From positions 248,001 through 312,000 of the forward strand of contig CAWIOP010000005.1 in NCBI GenBank assembly GCA_963837755.1: a stretch of 64,000 nt of DNA. Direction: 5' to 3'. A program made the position numbers and the translations under genes. Origin of the DNA: JADGHX01 sp963837755 (GTDB taxonomy: Bacteria; Pseudomonadota; Gammaproteobacteria; Steroidobacterales; Steroidobacteraceae). This document shows positions 17,311 to 25,418 of the stretch, in pieces. The notes beneath the pieces were generated by a model. The model ran no database searches and was not told the origin of the DNA. It saw nothing but the letters and a program-made list of their open reading frames with translations. Each line of letters opens with the position of its first letter. Positions within the stretch are counted from its first letter, which is position 1.

Positions 17311-18567
17311 GTGAATCACATCGACAGAATAGGAAACAGGATTGTCGTCACCGGCGAGCTCCTGGACTTCCATCGACTGCTTTCTCAGATTCACACGATT
17401 GTCGAGAAGCAAGGCTACCCGGATCTCATCTTGGATCTTGAGCACTGCACATCAGCCTTCCAGAACGCAATGCTCTCCGTCTGTGCACAAGTGATGGCCT
17501 ATCGGAAGGCTGGCGTGTCTTTCGACTTGGTCCCGCCTGCGAAGCCGACGCTGTTCAATCTTTTCAAGAATACGGGGTGGGGACACTTTCTCGATCCAAG
17601 ACGCTTTGATGCGTCGACATTCCGCGGGCATTCTCAGATCCCGGCGACTCAGTACACCAATCCTGCCGAACAGCAGGCCGCGGTCAATCGGATTGTCAAC
17701 GTGATGCTTGGCGCCATTCCTGATTTTCAACGTGCTGATTTTGCCGCGTTCGAGTGGTCCGTAAACGAGCTGACCGACAATGTGCTAGTCCATGCAGAGT
17801 CTCCGATAGGCGGCCTCGTTCAGGTATCAACATTCATAAAGGGCCGAAAGCGTGTTCAGTTCGTGGTTGCTGATGCAGGCGTGGGTATACCGACATCGCT
17901 TCGACAAGGGCGCCCGGCCATCAGCTCCGATACGGACGCTTTAGATCAAGCAATTCGCGAGGGCGTAACGCGTGACGCATCGGTCGGACAGGGGAATGGC
18001 CTCTTCGGGAGTTACGAGATATGTAGTAAGTCCCAAGGAGAATTTATCGTTGACTCTGGCTACGCACGGCTTCGATATGATCCTTCAGCTGGGCTATCCA
18101 TCAGCGGCCAAGGCATCCCGTATGCAGGCACGCTGATTGTAGCCACTATCGATTTCTCTGATCCGAGGCTTCTGGAGAACGCCCTTCGCTTCAAGGGTGA
18201 GCCTTACACACCGGTTGACTACGTTGACACGAAATACGTTTCTGAGGACTCGGGGGACATTCATTTCAGCCTGCTTGAGGAATGCACCTCTTTTGGTAGC
18301 CGTGTATCCGGAAAGCCCGTCCGGCACAAGTTGATGAACCTGTTAAGAATGAGCGGCACAACCACAGTCTGCGTAGATTTCAGTGGCGTACCGCTAATGT
18401 CGAGCAGCTTTGCTGATGAGGCATTCGCAAAGCTATTCTTGGCAGTCGGACCCGTCGCATTCATTCAGCGAGTCAAGCTCCGCAATCTGCACAGCACCGC
18501 GGAGGGTCTAGTTAACAAAGCGATCGCGCAGCGAATGCAAGTGGGCCAGTCAGATGCGGATGAGTGA
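17311..18567 (+). CDS. STAS-like / HATPase / DUF4325 fusion protein
   Basis: 418 residues from GTG 17311, preceded by GGAGAG at 4 bases; another GTG at 17284 has no such site. The N-terminal ~95 residues look like a STAS-type alpha/beta domain. Residues ~135-250 form a GHKL ATPase: N box NELTDNVLVH, G1 box ADAGVGIPTSL and G2 region GQGNGLFGSYEI. The C-terminal ~110 residues match the DUF4325 STAS-like domain (VDFSGVPLMSSSFADEAFAKL). No histidine-kinase dimerisation box is present. HATPase/DUF4325 proteins recur in bacterial accessory regions. An anti-sigma/anti-anti-sigma-like switch combined in one chain is a reasonable guess, but the partner is unknown. Confidence 0.75.
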   Translation: MNHIDRIGNRIVVTGELLDFHRLLSQIHTIVEKQGYPDLILDLEHCTSAFQNAMLSVCAQVMAYRKAGVSFDLVPPAKPTLFNLFKNTGWGHFLDPRRFDASTFRGHSQIPATQYTNPAEQQAAVNRIVNVMLGAIPDFQRADFAAFEWSVNELTDNVLVHAESPIGGLVQVSTFIKGRKRVQFVVADAGVGIPTSLRQGRPAISSDTDALDQAIREGVTRDASVGQGNGLFGSYEICSKSQGEFIVDSGYARLRYDPSAGLSISGQGIPYAGTLIVATIDFSDPRLLENALRFKGEPYTPVDYVDTKYVSEDSGDIHFSLLEECTSFGSRVSGKPVRHKLMNLLRMSGTTTVCVDFSGVPLMSSSFADEAFAKLFLAVGPVAFIQRVKLRNLHSTAEGLVNKAIAQRMQVGQSDADE

Positions 18568-18694
18568 ATAGGACCTCGTCCGACTGTCTGCGTTGCTTCA
18601 CGAAAGATGTTACTGGGCTGAGTCGTTGCCTCACGTGAAATGCTACCGGTGACTGTCGGTGTCACCATGCTGCCTTCATCCCGTCGGAGGCACT

Positions 18695-18793
18695 ATGGGC
18701 AACAAGATGACGCACCAGTCCCGCGCCGAACTGGCGAACGCCATTCGCGTGAGCGTGAGCACGCAAATTGAGGGCGGTGTCCGGGCTTTCTGA
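18695..18793 (+). pseudogene. truncated transposase N-terminus
   Basis: Thirty-two codons starting MGNKMTHQSRAELANAIR, a start I associate with integrase-catalytic-core transposases. It then runs into unrelated sequence (VSVSTQIEGG) and stops. GGAGG lies six bases upstream of the ATG. Not functional. Confidence 0.6.
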
Positions 18794-18867
18794 TCACGCT
18801 CGCTGAGGGAGGCGGTATCAGCGCCCTCACGGATCGTGAACATCCGACAAGGGTGTGGGAGCGGGAT

Positions 18868-19146
18868 TCAGCCCACCGTTGGCGGGTCGAGCTTTGCGAT
18901 GAGCCTGTGGAAGGTGGCTTCGAACTCCGGTTCGTACTGGTCAGGGTGCGTCCGGACGAAGTCGATGACCTGTCGATAGTAGTCTGCAGCGCGTTTGTGA
19001 TCGCCGCGCGTCTCGTAGACCATCCCCAGCCGATCGCATCCGTCGTGCACATCGGGGAAGCGCACGAGCAGATCGCGCGCGGCGGCTTCAGCCTCATCGA
19101 GCTGGCCGGCATGAACCATGTCGACGACGGCATTGGACCCCCGCAT
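18868..19146 (-). CDS. short TPR-like protein
   Basis: 92 residues. VHAGQLDEAEAAARDLLVRF, then HDGCDRLGMVYETRGDHKRA and ADYYRQVIDFV give two tetratricopeptide-like helix pairs, ending DPPTVG. TPR proteins bind other proteins. It is encoded opposite to and inside the remains of an insertion sequence, which may have carried it as a passenger. No partner is evident. Confidence 0.55.
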   Translation of the reverse strand: MRGSNAVVDMVHAGQLDEAEAAARDLLVRFPDVHDGCDRLGMVYETRGDHKRAADYYRQVIDFVRTHPDQYEPEFEATFHRLIAKLDPPTVG

Positions 19147-19455
19147 TGCCTCACCCGATCTGTTACCCGCTCGAACCCGTTGCCTCAGCAGGAATGTTAC
19201 CTACCGAGGTGAGCGAGCCCGGCATGGTTTAGCAAGGAAGACCTTGCACGTAGCCTCGATGAGCATCCTGGATCTGGGACCGCGTAGCGGCTTCGGTAAC
19301 AGGCTCCGTGAGGCGTCGGGTAACAAAATTACGTGAGGCAACACGAGGGTGGAAGCGTCGGTGAGCTCATGCAGCTCATCGAGTGCTTTCATCCTCTGTG
19401 CGATGGACCTGGCCCAGCGCTGCCGTGGCGCTACTGTTCCTTCGATCCCGGTGCC

Positions 19456-20325
19456 TCAGCGACAGTTTGCCCGCTGCCAATCCATAAGGGCGTGATCGTG
19501 CTGGGCAGCCACGTAGCACGCCTTATGCGGATTAATGCGTTTGTCGTTCTCATATCCCAGATTTTTCCAGAGGTCGAGACTCATCTGTTGCGCTTGCCCC
19601 TTGTGAATATAGGTATTCAGCAGATGAAACAGAAATTTCGGCATGGTCCCGTTGCCCGTCGTCGGATCGAACGCTCCTCCGATGGCGAGTGTCCTCGGCT
19701 TGTTCATCGTATTGGCCTTGCAGAGGGCTAGGTCGCGGTCACAGAACAAAAGCATCACTCTGGGAATCACCACCCAAAGGGCGGGCGGTAAGTCTTCGTG
19801 AGCAGGCAAGCTGACGCCCAGCGCCGATAGGCTCAAAAAGTGGTTCACGCCTGGCGTTAGAAGGCAGTCTGTGACTATGGGCTGGTGTACGTAGGGATAC
19901 ACAAAAAGCGTCCGCCCAACCAATCGGGGATCCCTTAAGGCATTTTCGGTCAATGCGAGTAGGGACTTCAATTCTGGCTCGTGCGTGGAATACGGTAGGT
20001 CCGGCGCCAAGAGACGAACCGCGTACCGAAATGCCAGCGACACGAGAAATTGGATAACCTTTTCATCGTTCCAATCTGGGCTATTGGTCGGTGGATTCCG
20101 CCAAACCGTCCGACTGAAATAGCTTTCCCAGTCGCTGAACAGGTTGTTGTCACACTGTTGGCAGAGATAAGGACCTTTGTGAAGATCTTGCTGGCGCGTG
20201 CGCTCCCACGTGTTGAGCATATAGCCGCCGGGGCTGTTGTCCTTGATATACGTCCCCACGAATTTCGGAACGACGTGACTCCTCTTAAGGGTCGGAGCGG
20301 TGTGGCAATAGGTGCAAGTGGGCAT
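19456..20325 (-). CDS. HNH-like zinc-binding protein
   Basis: 289 residues. The N-terminus reads MPTCTYCHTAPTLKRSHVVP and later YLCQQCDNNLFSDWE. The CxxC...SHxxP...CxxC-N pattern is that of HNH/treble-clef nucleases, in which the histidine is the general base. The rest (residues 80-289) is a largely helical domain I do not recognise. Proteins of this layout appear in defence-rich islands, but there is no family-specific evidence of nuclease activity. It has its own 135-bp upstream spacer. The downstream neighbour is the insertion-sequence remnant. Confidence 0.55.
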   Translation of the reverse strand: MPTCTYCHTAPTLKRSHVVPKFVGTYIKDNSPGGYMLNTWERTRQQDLHKGPYLCQQCDNNLFSDWESYFSRTVWRNPPTNSPDWNDEKVIQFLVSLAFRYAVRLLAPDLPYSTHEPELKSLLALTENALRDPRLVGRTLFVYPYVHQPIVTDCLLTPGVNHFLSLSALGVSLPAHEDLPPALWVVIPRVMLLFCDRDLALCKANTMNKPRTLAIGGAFDPTTGNGTMPKFLFHLLNTYIHKGQAQQMSLDLWKNLGYENDKRINPHKACYVAAQHDHALMDWQRANCR

Positions 20326-20460
20326 CGAATTCCTCTACTCGTCTAAGGCAGGAGGCTCGCCGACCGCTCGCGGTTATCGGCGCAGGGCAGTTGTTTGCGC
20401 GTGTGTTAGCGTGATCGGCGTTGTATCGAGGTCGTATGCGCGTTGCTGGCGCAAATAGAA

Positions 20461-21270
20461 TCAGTCGGATCGCCAGGGCGGATATACAAACTTGATTGCT
20501 CTATTTGTTCGACGCTCGCCAACGCTGTAGACCCATACCCTGCGGATGTGACCTCGAGCAATCGATGAATCAATAAGAGGAACAACGCTGCGGGCGACTG
20601 TTTCCTGCCACCTCTCATATTCAATCAACGGCTGGTCATGCGCGAATACTAGGAGGTCTATAGGCGCAGTGGTGGAGTATTTCTTGAGTTCCACCTTGCG
20701 TGTGATTGCAGGGACTGTCGCGTCGGCGACGCTTACCCCAAACGCAATGTCGATCAGTGGCGGTCCCGGAAAGAGAATCGAGACATACTCAATAGCCTCT
20801 TGGAGACTCCGAGGGATGGGTACGGAATAGCCATAGACGTCATGGGGAACTGTCTGGATCAGCCACTCATAAAGTCCAGGGATAGCGGCCTCGAGTTCTC
20901 GCTGCGGCTTGTCCTGACGAAACGCTACCTTCACGTACTTCTTCTGGAACTTCGATTGGAATGCCAATTGGTCCGCGGCAGATAACATCGAAGGGAATGC
21001 GAGTAGTTTGTCTCGTGCTCGCATCATTGTCGCCATGATCTTCATGCTTGCCTGGTCGAGTATCTCCGCCAGCTCAAACGCGACAGATCCGTGACCTTCG
21101 ATCTCGCACAGAATGTCAGGTTCAGGCGGATCGCGGCTCGTCATAGTTTCAGCAATCAGCGGCAGGCCAGCGTACTGAGCCGCGTCGACGGCAAAGAATC
21201 GGAAGACTCGGCGCTCGCGTTCTGGTTGAGTCTCGCTCGGGGGGATGCGATCTTGACCGTACTCCGACAT
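20461..21270 (-). CDS. protein of unknown function, operon partner of HExxH protein
   Basis: 269 residues, soluble, no signal or membrane segment. The N-terminal half contains PPEPDILCEIEGHGSVAFEL, a strand-rich stretch with acidic residues reminiscent of the E-x-D/E core of PD-(D/E)xK nucleases (DIL-CEI...AFELAE). I cannot confirm the fold. The start is two bases after the stop of the upstream HExxH gene, so the pair is translated from one message. Confidence 0.5.
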   Translation of the reverse strand: MSEYGQDRIPPSETQPERERRVFRFFAVDAAQYAGLPLIAETMTSRDPPEPDILCEIEGHGSVAFELAEILDQASMKIMATMMRARDKLLAFPSMLSAADQLAFQSKFQKKYVKVAFRQDKPQRELEAAIPGLYEWLIQTVPHDVYGYSVPIPRSLQEAIEYVSILFPGPPLIDIAFGVSVADATVPAITRKVELKKYSTTAPIDLLVFAHDQPLIEYERWQETVARSVVPLIDSSIARGHIRRVWVYSVGERRTNRAIKFVYPPWRSD

Positions 21271-21272
21271 GA

Positions 21273-21779
21273 CTATCCTCCGGTGCCCGGCACCGATCGA
21301 TCCGGTCCGGTCAGATGCGGGCCTATTAACGCGGCGACTTCGTAAGCACTGTCGATTGAGCCCGTCTCGAGCAGGCGTTCGGCGAGAGCTGTTGCTGCGG
21401 CTCGAAAGTCAGGCCGTTGAAATAGCCGGGCAGTGGTCTCGAGTACCTCCCGCTCGCGTGACTCGAATACATCGTCGTCCGAATCCGGTGGTATTGATCT
21501 GGATAGCTCTTCTGCCAATTTCTCGTAGTCAATCGCGTAGTCCTTGCGCTCTTGCGGGAGACCGAAGGACAAAGCGCACGCGCGCCCGGCCGCGAGTATG
21601 TATGGCTCCCCTCGATCGCCAGGATAAATCTTCGCTTCGCCGCGCAGCTGGCCGGTGTCCATATAGAGCCGTGCGGGTCCGAGCGGCCGACGGAAATAGT
21701 AGCCCATCACAGCATGGCCGGCCTCGTGGTACGCGACGGCACGTCGTCGGAGCTCGGTTGCTTCGGAATCTGTTTGCAT
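21273..21779 (-). CDS. M41/FtsH-like HExxH protein without ATPase domain
   Basis: 168 residues from ATG 21779. ELRRRAVAYHEAGHAVMGYY carries the zinc-protease motif HEAGH in the context typical of FtsH peptidase domains (AxHExGHA). ILAAGRACALSFG then corresponds to the helix following the active site. There is no AAA+ module, so this is a free-standing peptidase-like domain of the type found in accessory loci. Two bases separate it from the next gene (20461-21270), suggesting a two-gene module. It is divergent from the membrane/MBL pair across 336 bp. Confidence 0.65.
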   Translation of the reverse strand: MQTDSEATELRRRAVAYHEAGHAVMGYYFRRPLGPARLYMDTGQLRGEAKIYPGDRGEPYILAAGRACALSFGLPQERKDYAIDYEKLAEELSRSIPPDSDDDVFESREREVLETTARLFQRPDFRAAATALAERLLETGSIDSAYEVAALIGPHLTGPDRSVPGTGG

Positions 21780-22115
21780 CAGGCTGTTGATTCTAGCGGT
21801 ATCGGCACATCTTTCGGCCGCCGACCTTGCCCTGTCTCGCGTACAAGTTAAGTCTTCCCGACCGCAGAAATATCTCGACGTGATAACGGAAGAAGCCGGC
21901 GTGTACGTCCTATAGAAAATAGGAAACGCACAGACGGCCTCTGCCAGTGCGCGGATGGCTCTTCCGCTCAGCGGACCCGGTCTCAGCCCGAATCGTCTGG
22001 CAGAATCACGTCGGCCACTCCTCATGGGCAGAACTTGGCACCTGCACTTGATCGTGTAGTTGGCGTTTGCGGAGATGATCGCGTCGCTGCTATCGACGTG
22101 GAAGGTGGGATATAG
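21780..22115. promoter_or_regulatory. divergent intergenic region
   Basis: 336 bp between the leftward HExxH gene and the rightward membrane-protein gene, so promoters for both modules should lie here. I see no coding frame with good character. AAGGTGGG at 22102-22109 supplies the ribosome site for the GTG at 22116. No operator is clear. Confidence 0.45.
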
Positions 22116-22781
22116 GTGGATCAGAAGATCCCGTTCACTTCGTACGATTTCTGGGCGTATCTCTCGGCTGGTTTTCTTCTGCTTGTCGCCTTCGACGCAG
22201 CGGCAGGTACGCAGCTGTTGGTGCGCGACAGCTGGACTATCGTGCAAGGCATAGTCGCGGTGTCGGTTGCATACGTCGTTGGTCAGATAGTTGCGAGCGT
22301 ATCGAGCTTCGTCTTTGAACGTGGCCTTGTCGGAAAGGTTCTGGGATATCCCCGTAACGTTCTGTTCGGTCAATCTGATGCGCCACCTTGGTTGCGCGCG
22401 TTGCTGTGCGCCTACTTCCAACCGCTCCCGACCGAGACGCAGGCTGCGGCCTTGGGCAAGGGCAAGAAGATTGGGATCACGAGCCCTGGCGAGGCGTTGT
22501 TCTGGCCGGCGTACGCATACGCGCGAGCGACGCCGGCAGTTATGTCTCGCCTCGAGAATTTTCTGAATCTCTACGGTTTCTGCCGGAACACGGCTCTCGT
22601 CGCCTTCGTAGACGCGGCAGTCCTCTATTGGTCCTACGTGCGCCCAAGTGGGCCTTCGGAACACCTGCTCTGGGCTCGCCTTGCTGTCGTCGTCGGTATC
22701 GGAATGACGCTCAGATACCTCAAATTCTTCCGGCTATATGCCAACGAAGTGTTTACCGCCTATGCATACGGGAAAGGCTAG
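22116..22781 (+). CDS. four-helix membrane protein, partner of MBL protein
   Basis: 221 residues from GTG 22116. Hydrophobic stretches lie at ~12-30, ~42-66, ~157-177 and ~184-204. Between helices 2 and 3 is a ~90-residue cytoplasm-like loop (VLFGQSDAPPWLRALLCAYF; LGKGKKIGITSPGEALFWPA). It matches no family I know. The next gene starts eight bases after its stop, so the two form a pair. Confidence 0.6.
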   Translation: MDQKIPFTSYDFWAYLSAGFLLLVAFDAAAGTQLLVRDSWTIVQGIVAVSVAYVVGQIVASVSSFVFERGLVGKVLGYPRNVLFGQSDAPPWLRALLCAYFQPLPTETQAAALGKGKKIGITSPGEALFWPAYAYARATPAVMSRLENFLNLYGFCRNTALVAFVDAAVLYWSYVRPSGPSEHLLWARLAVVVGIGMTLRYLKFFRLYANEVFTAYAYGKG

Positions 22782-22789
22782 AAAACATC

Positions 22790-23653
22790 GTGGCGAGTTT
22801 CCCCATACAGGACGGCGCCCTTCAAGTTTTCGACGTTGACCACGGGCAGTGCGCGCTGCTGACGCTGCCGAGCCCGATTGGCAAGCGATATGTACTGATC
22901 GATTGCGGACACTCTGTCAACTTCGGCGGGGCCCCTTGGTACCCGGGGGCTCATTTGGAGCGCATGGGTGTTAAATATGTCGATCTGCTCGTTTGCACCA
23001 ACTACGATGAGGACCACGCATCGGGATACCCCGATCTAACGCGGCGGGGCATTAGCGTTGGCTGCATCCTTGTCAATCCAACAGTTGCGCCCGAGACAAT
23101 CGTTAAGCTCAAAACTGAAGACGGGATGGGCGATGGTATTCGGGCGATCGCCACCGCGCTGGCCATTCGCAGAGGCATGGGCTTCGCACAGGTGCCGCCG
23201 ATCATTCCTGGCCTGGACCTGACGTGGGCATGGAACCCATATCCGTTCTTCGACGACGAAAACAATTTGAGCTTAGTGCTTGCGCTCAGAGTTCATGGAT
23301 TCTGTTTCATGTTTCCTGGAGACATGGAGACGAAGGGCTTCGACCACATGCTGCAGACATGCTCGCCATTCCGGGATGTAGTGGCGGGGGTTCACGTCCT
23401 TGTGGCCGCTCATCATGGCAGGGAGAATGGTATTTGCCCGGCGATGTTCGACATCTACGGCTGCAAGCCGCAACTCGTTGTGATCTCCGACGACTACAAG
23501 CAGTACGACACTCAGGAGACCACCAACTACTACGGGAGCAAGGCGCGAGGAGTCCTGCTGTTTCGAGATCAGGGTCCGCGGTACGTGCTAACCACGCGGA
23601 GTGATGGAGAGATCATCTTCTCGTTTCAGAACGGTAGCTGCAGAGTGTGGTGA
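22790..23653 (+). CDS. ComEC-like MBL-fold protein with altered metal motif
   Basis: 287 residues from GTG 22790 (VASFPIQDG). Strand LQVFDVDHGQCALLTLP is the start of the ComEC-type metallo-beta-lactamase fold (FxVxxGxA-like). LLVCTNYDEDHASGYPDL stands where SHxDxDH is expected: the first histidine is Asn while the DxDH part is kept. MFPGDME and VAAHHGREN correspond to the later Asp and His ligands. Many relatives are nucleases or phosphodiesterases. Loss of one ligand may change metal use. It probably works with the preceding membrane protein. Confidence 0.75.
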   Translation: MASFPIQDGALQVFDVDHGQCALLTLPSPIGKRYVLIDCGHSVNFGGAPWYPGAHLERMGVKYVDLLVCTNYDEDHASGYPDLTRRGISVGCILVNPTVAPETIVKLKTEDGMGDGIRAIATALAIRRGMGFAQVPPIIPGLDLTWAWNPYPFFDDENNLSLVLALRVHGFCFMFPGDMETKGFDHMLQTCSPFRDVVAGVHVLVAAHHGRENGICPAMFDIYGCKPQLVVISDDYKQYDTQETTNYYGSKARGVLLFRDQGPRYVLTTRSDGEIIFSFQNGSCRVW

Positions 23654-23913
23654 AGGGGCGAAAACGAAGTGCCCGCTACCAGCGCTGGAGATTTGGCCCG
23701 GGCGCAATGCCCGACTAGCGCCGCAGTCCTGCGGGGAGCCCCGCGCGATCGGTCGCAAGCACCCCAGCTCGTTATGCTGCCGCTTTTCGGCAAGTCTTGA
23801 AGCGCAGAATGGCATCGCCGCCATGCGTCGTATGGGCGCGGTGCCGTTGCGGCTCCGTATGCCTCGGTGTACCGTCTCACAAATGGTTATGGCGGACCGA
23901 ATAACAGCGGGGG

Positions 23914-24099
23914 ATGTCAATGACCGAAAGGCCTTACCGTGTGGTTGCTCACGACGACCGAAGGCGACAAGAAGAAGAGGAACGCAAAAGGCAGCGCGAG
24001 GACTTCGAGCGCAAGGAGCAGGAGCGAAAGGAGCGAGAGCGCGTCGATGACGTATCTGATACGGTCGAACCGCCGACCAGACCGCGTCGGAATTCCTAA
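23914..24099 (+). CDS. short highly charged protein
   Basis: 61 residues from ATG 23914 (a second ATG at 23920 is equally possible, with GGGGG upstream). Residues 15-47 are an unbroken Arg/Lys/Glu tract (RRRQEEEERKRQREDFERKE) that should form a single long charged helix. There is no hydrophobic core. It is followed after 12 bases by the 2TM protein gene, so they form a two-gene unit. Function unknown. Confidence 0.5.
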   Translation: MSMTERPYRVVAHDDRRRQEEEERKRQREDFERKEQERKERERVDDVSDTVEPPTRPRRNS

Positions 24100-24111
24100 G
24101 CGCGTCAGTCA

Positions 24112-24654
24112 ATGACGGAAGGCGAGCTATCGGACGACTTGTGGGCACTGTTGTTCAGCGTCCGCCGTTCGCAGCGCTATCACGAGCGTCGAGCGGCGTT
24201 TTTTGAGAACCTCCATCGGCTGACGAACTTGACGACGATTGTGATTGCGGGCGTTGTGCTGATGGAGTCAATCGGCGCGCACTCTCCTTGGTACGTCAAG
24301 TTGCTTGCGCTGCTGGCTGCAATGATGGGCGTTGCGGATCTTGTGGTAGGGTTCAGTCGTAGAGCGGCTGCCCATGGCGCGTGTAGAAATCAGTTCATCG
24401 ATCTGGAAGCATCCATTCTCGGCGGAGCGTCGTACGACGGCGCTGTTGCGCAGAGACTGAAGATTCAGAGAATGGAGCCTGCGATCTACCGCGCGCTCGA
24501 TGTTATGTGCCACAACGAAACGTGTGTTTCGATGGGGTGCGCCGATCAACAGAGGGTACTTCCGTTGCTCCAGCGTCTCACCGCGCATGTGTTTCATTGG
24601 TCAAACGCGGGCTCAACGGCGAGGCCGCTGCGCAGCGACTCGCGCGCTGCCTGA
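24112..24654 (+). CDS. two-helix membrane protein, SLATT-like
   Basis: 180 residues. RRSQRYHERRAAFFENLHRL precedes two close transmembrane helices (~36-53 and ~58-79), then a C-terminal helical part (RNQFIDLEASILGG; RLKIQRMEPAIYRALD). This order matches SLATT effector domains, 2TM proteins that accompany nucleotide-sensing defence systems and are thought to form membrane pores. No SMODS or SLOG sensor is present nearby. The upstream charged protein would have to supply control. The family call is by pattern only. Confidence 0.55.
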   Translation: MTEGELSDDLWALLFSVRRSQRYHERRAAFFENLHRLTNLTTIVIAGVVLMESIGAHSPWYVKLLALLAAMMGVADLVVGFSRRAAAHGACRNQFIDLEASILGGASYDGAVAQRLKIQRMEPAIYRALDVMCHNETCVSMGCADQQRVLPLLQRLTAHVFHWSNAGSTARPLRSDSRAA

Positions 24655-24715
24655 GAGGTGACTCTAGCTACGATATGCACCCTGCGGCACTGATTCAAGA
24701 TGCCGCTACAGGGTA

Positions 24716-24763
24716 TCGGGGTGACAGGATTTGAACCTGCGACTCCTACGTCCCGAGCGTAGC
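24716..24763 (-). pseudogene. tRNA-Pro(CGG) 3'-half fragment, copy 2
   Basis: The reverse strand reads the anticodon arm, variable region, T arm and acceptor strand CACCCCGA of tRNA-Pro(CGG), but lacks the D arm and the 5' acceptor strand. Downstream of the discriminator there is no CCA. Unlike copy 1, it keeps the proper acceptor end, so it is closer to the source. Confidence 0.7.
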
Positions 24764-24980
24764 AATCTCAACATGTCGGTGACGGACGCATCGGAGACTC
24801 GTGAGCTACGTCCCCAGCGGACTCACGTGAATCTGTAAGTAGAGTCCAGCGAGCGCCAGTGGTGGCCAAGGAAAGCCGGAGCTTCACAGGAGTAACTCTC
24901 GGGGTAACAAGAGGCTGTCCCCAGAAAAATCCATCTGGGTCAAGATGTTACGGTTGAGTTCGAGTCCGTCCGCTCCGCCA
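24723..24980. repeat. 258-bp direct repeat, copy 2 (right end of island B)
   Basis: Near-identical to 16009-16267, differing by a single C deletion inside the tRNA-Asp end. It marks the right terminus of island B. Confidence 0.9.
24958..24980 (+). other. att core 3 (island B/C boundary)
   Basis: 3' end of tRNA-Asp with one C lost from the CCC run. It is followed by the leader of a rightward P4-type integrase rather than by a leftward gene, so island C was brought by a different recombinase class. Confidence 0.8.
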
Positions 24981-25418
24981 GCTACTTTCCAACGAAGTCC
25001 GCTGGAGTCCGCTGACGTCTACAAGCCGCTGAAAGAAGGCGGTTTTTCTACGTCTGTGGATGTCCGCTGAGTTCTGCGGATTGGTAGGTGGGGGCACGGG
25101 TGGGGGTATCACCTCACTTCCCGTGGTCCCCAACGTGTCGAAAGCCCCTCCAAGTTTTCCAGGCATCGCCACGACTTGGCGCGTGCACCTCGATTGCGAC
25201 GAGGTCGCGCGAGGGGATTCCGTGGCCTCCGATCAGGCCCCTTCCCACCCATTTCCGCCATCGCGCGCCCCTCGTCCGCAGCCGCCCATCTCGAGCTCGC
25301 GCTGCTGTCGCGTCCGCGTTCAGCGCCTCGCTCAACCCGACGAAAGTGCTCTTCAAGAACCGCCACTCAACGGCATCGCGTGGTGGCAACGACGTCACCG
25401 CGATCGCGAGGAGGTCTC
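24981..25418. other. leader between att 3 and integrase
   Basis: 438 bp without a convincing gene. The first part repeats GTCCGCTG-type motifs (AGTCCGCTGGAGTCCGCTG), possible arm sites for the recombinase. GAGGAGG at 25408-25414 is the ribosome site of the following gene. Confidence 0.4.

Larger units (their letters stand above)
18625..19342. mobile_element. degraded insertion sequence remnant
   Basis: Bases 18625-18636 (GTTGCCTCACGT) are the reverse complement of 19331-19342, and similarity extends a few bases further. Just inside the left end is the start of a transposase (MGNKMTHQSRAELANAIR). Most of the transposase is gone and a small TPR gene occupies the interior. The right part (19147-19330) is full of GTTACC/GGTAAC-type motifs typical of such element ends and has no gene. 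Boundaries are approximate. Confidence 0.55.

Noticed and set aside
24716..24980. Complete tRNA-Pro at the island B right end
   Set aside because: The 5' half is missing and there is no CCA, so it cannot fold into a tRNA.
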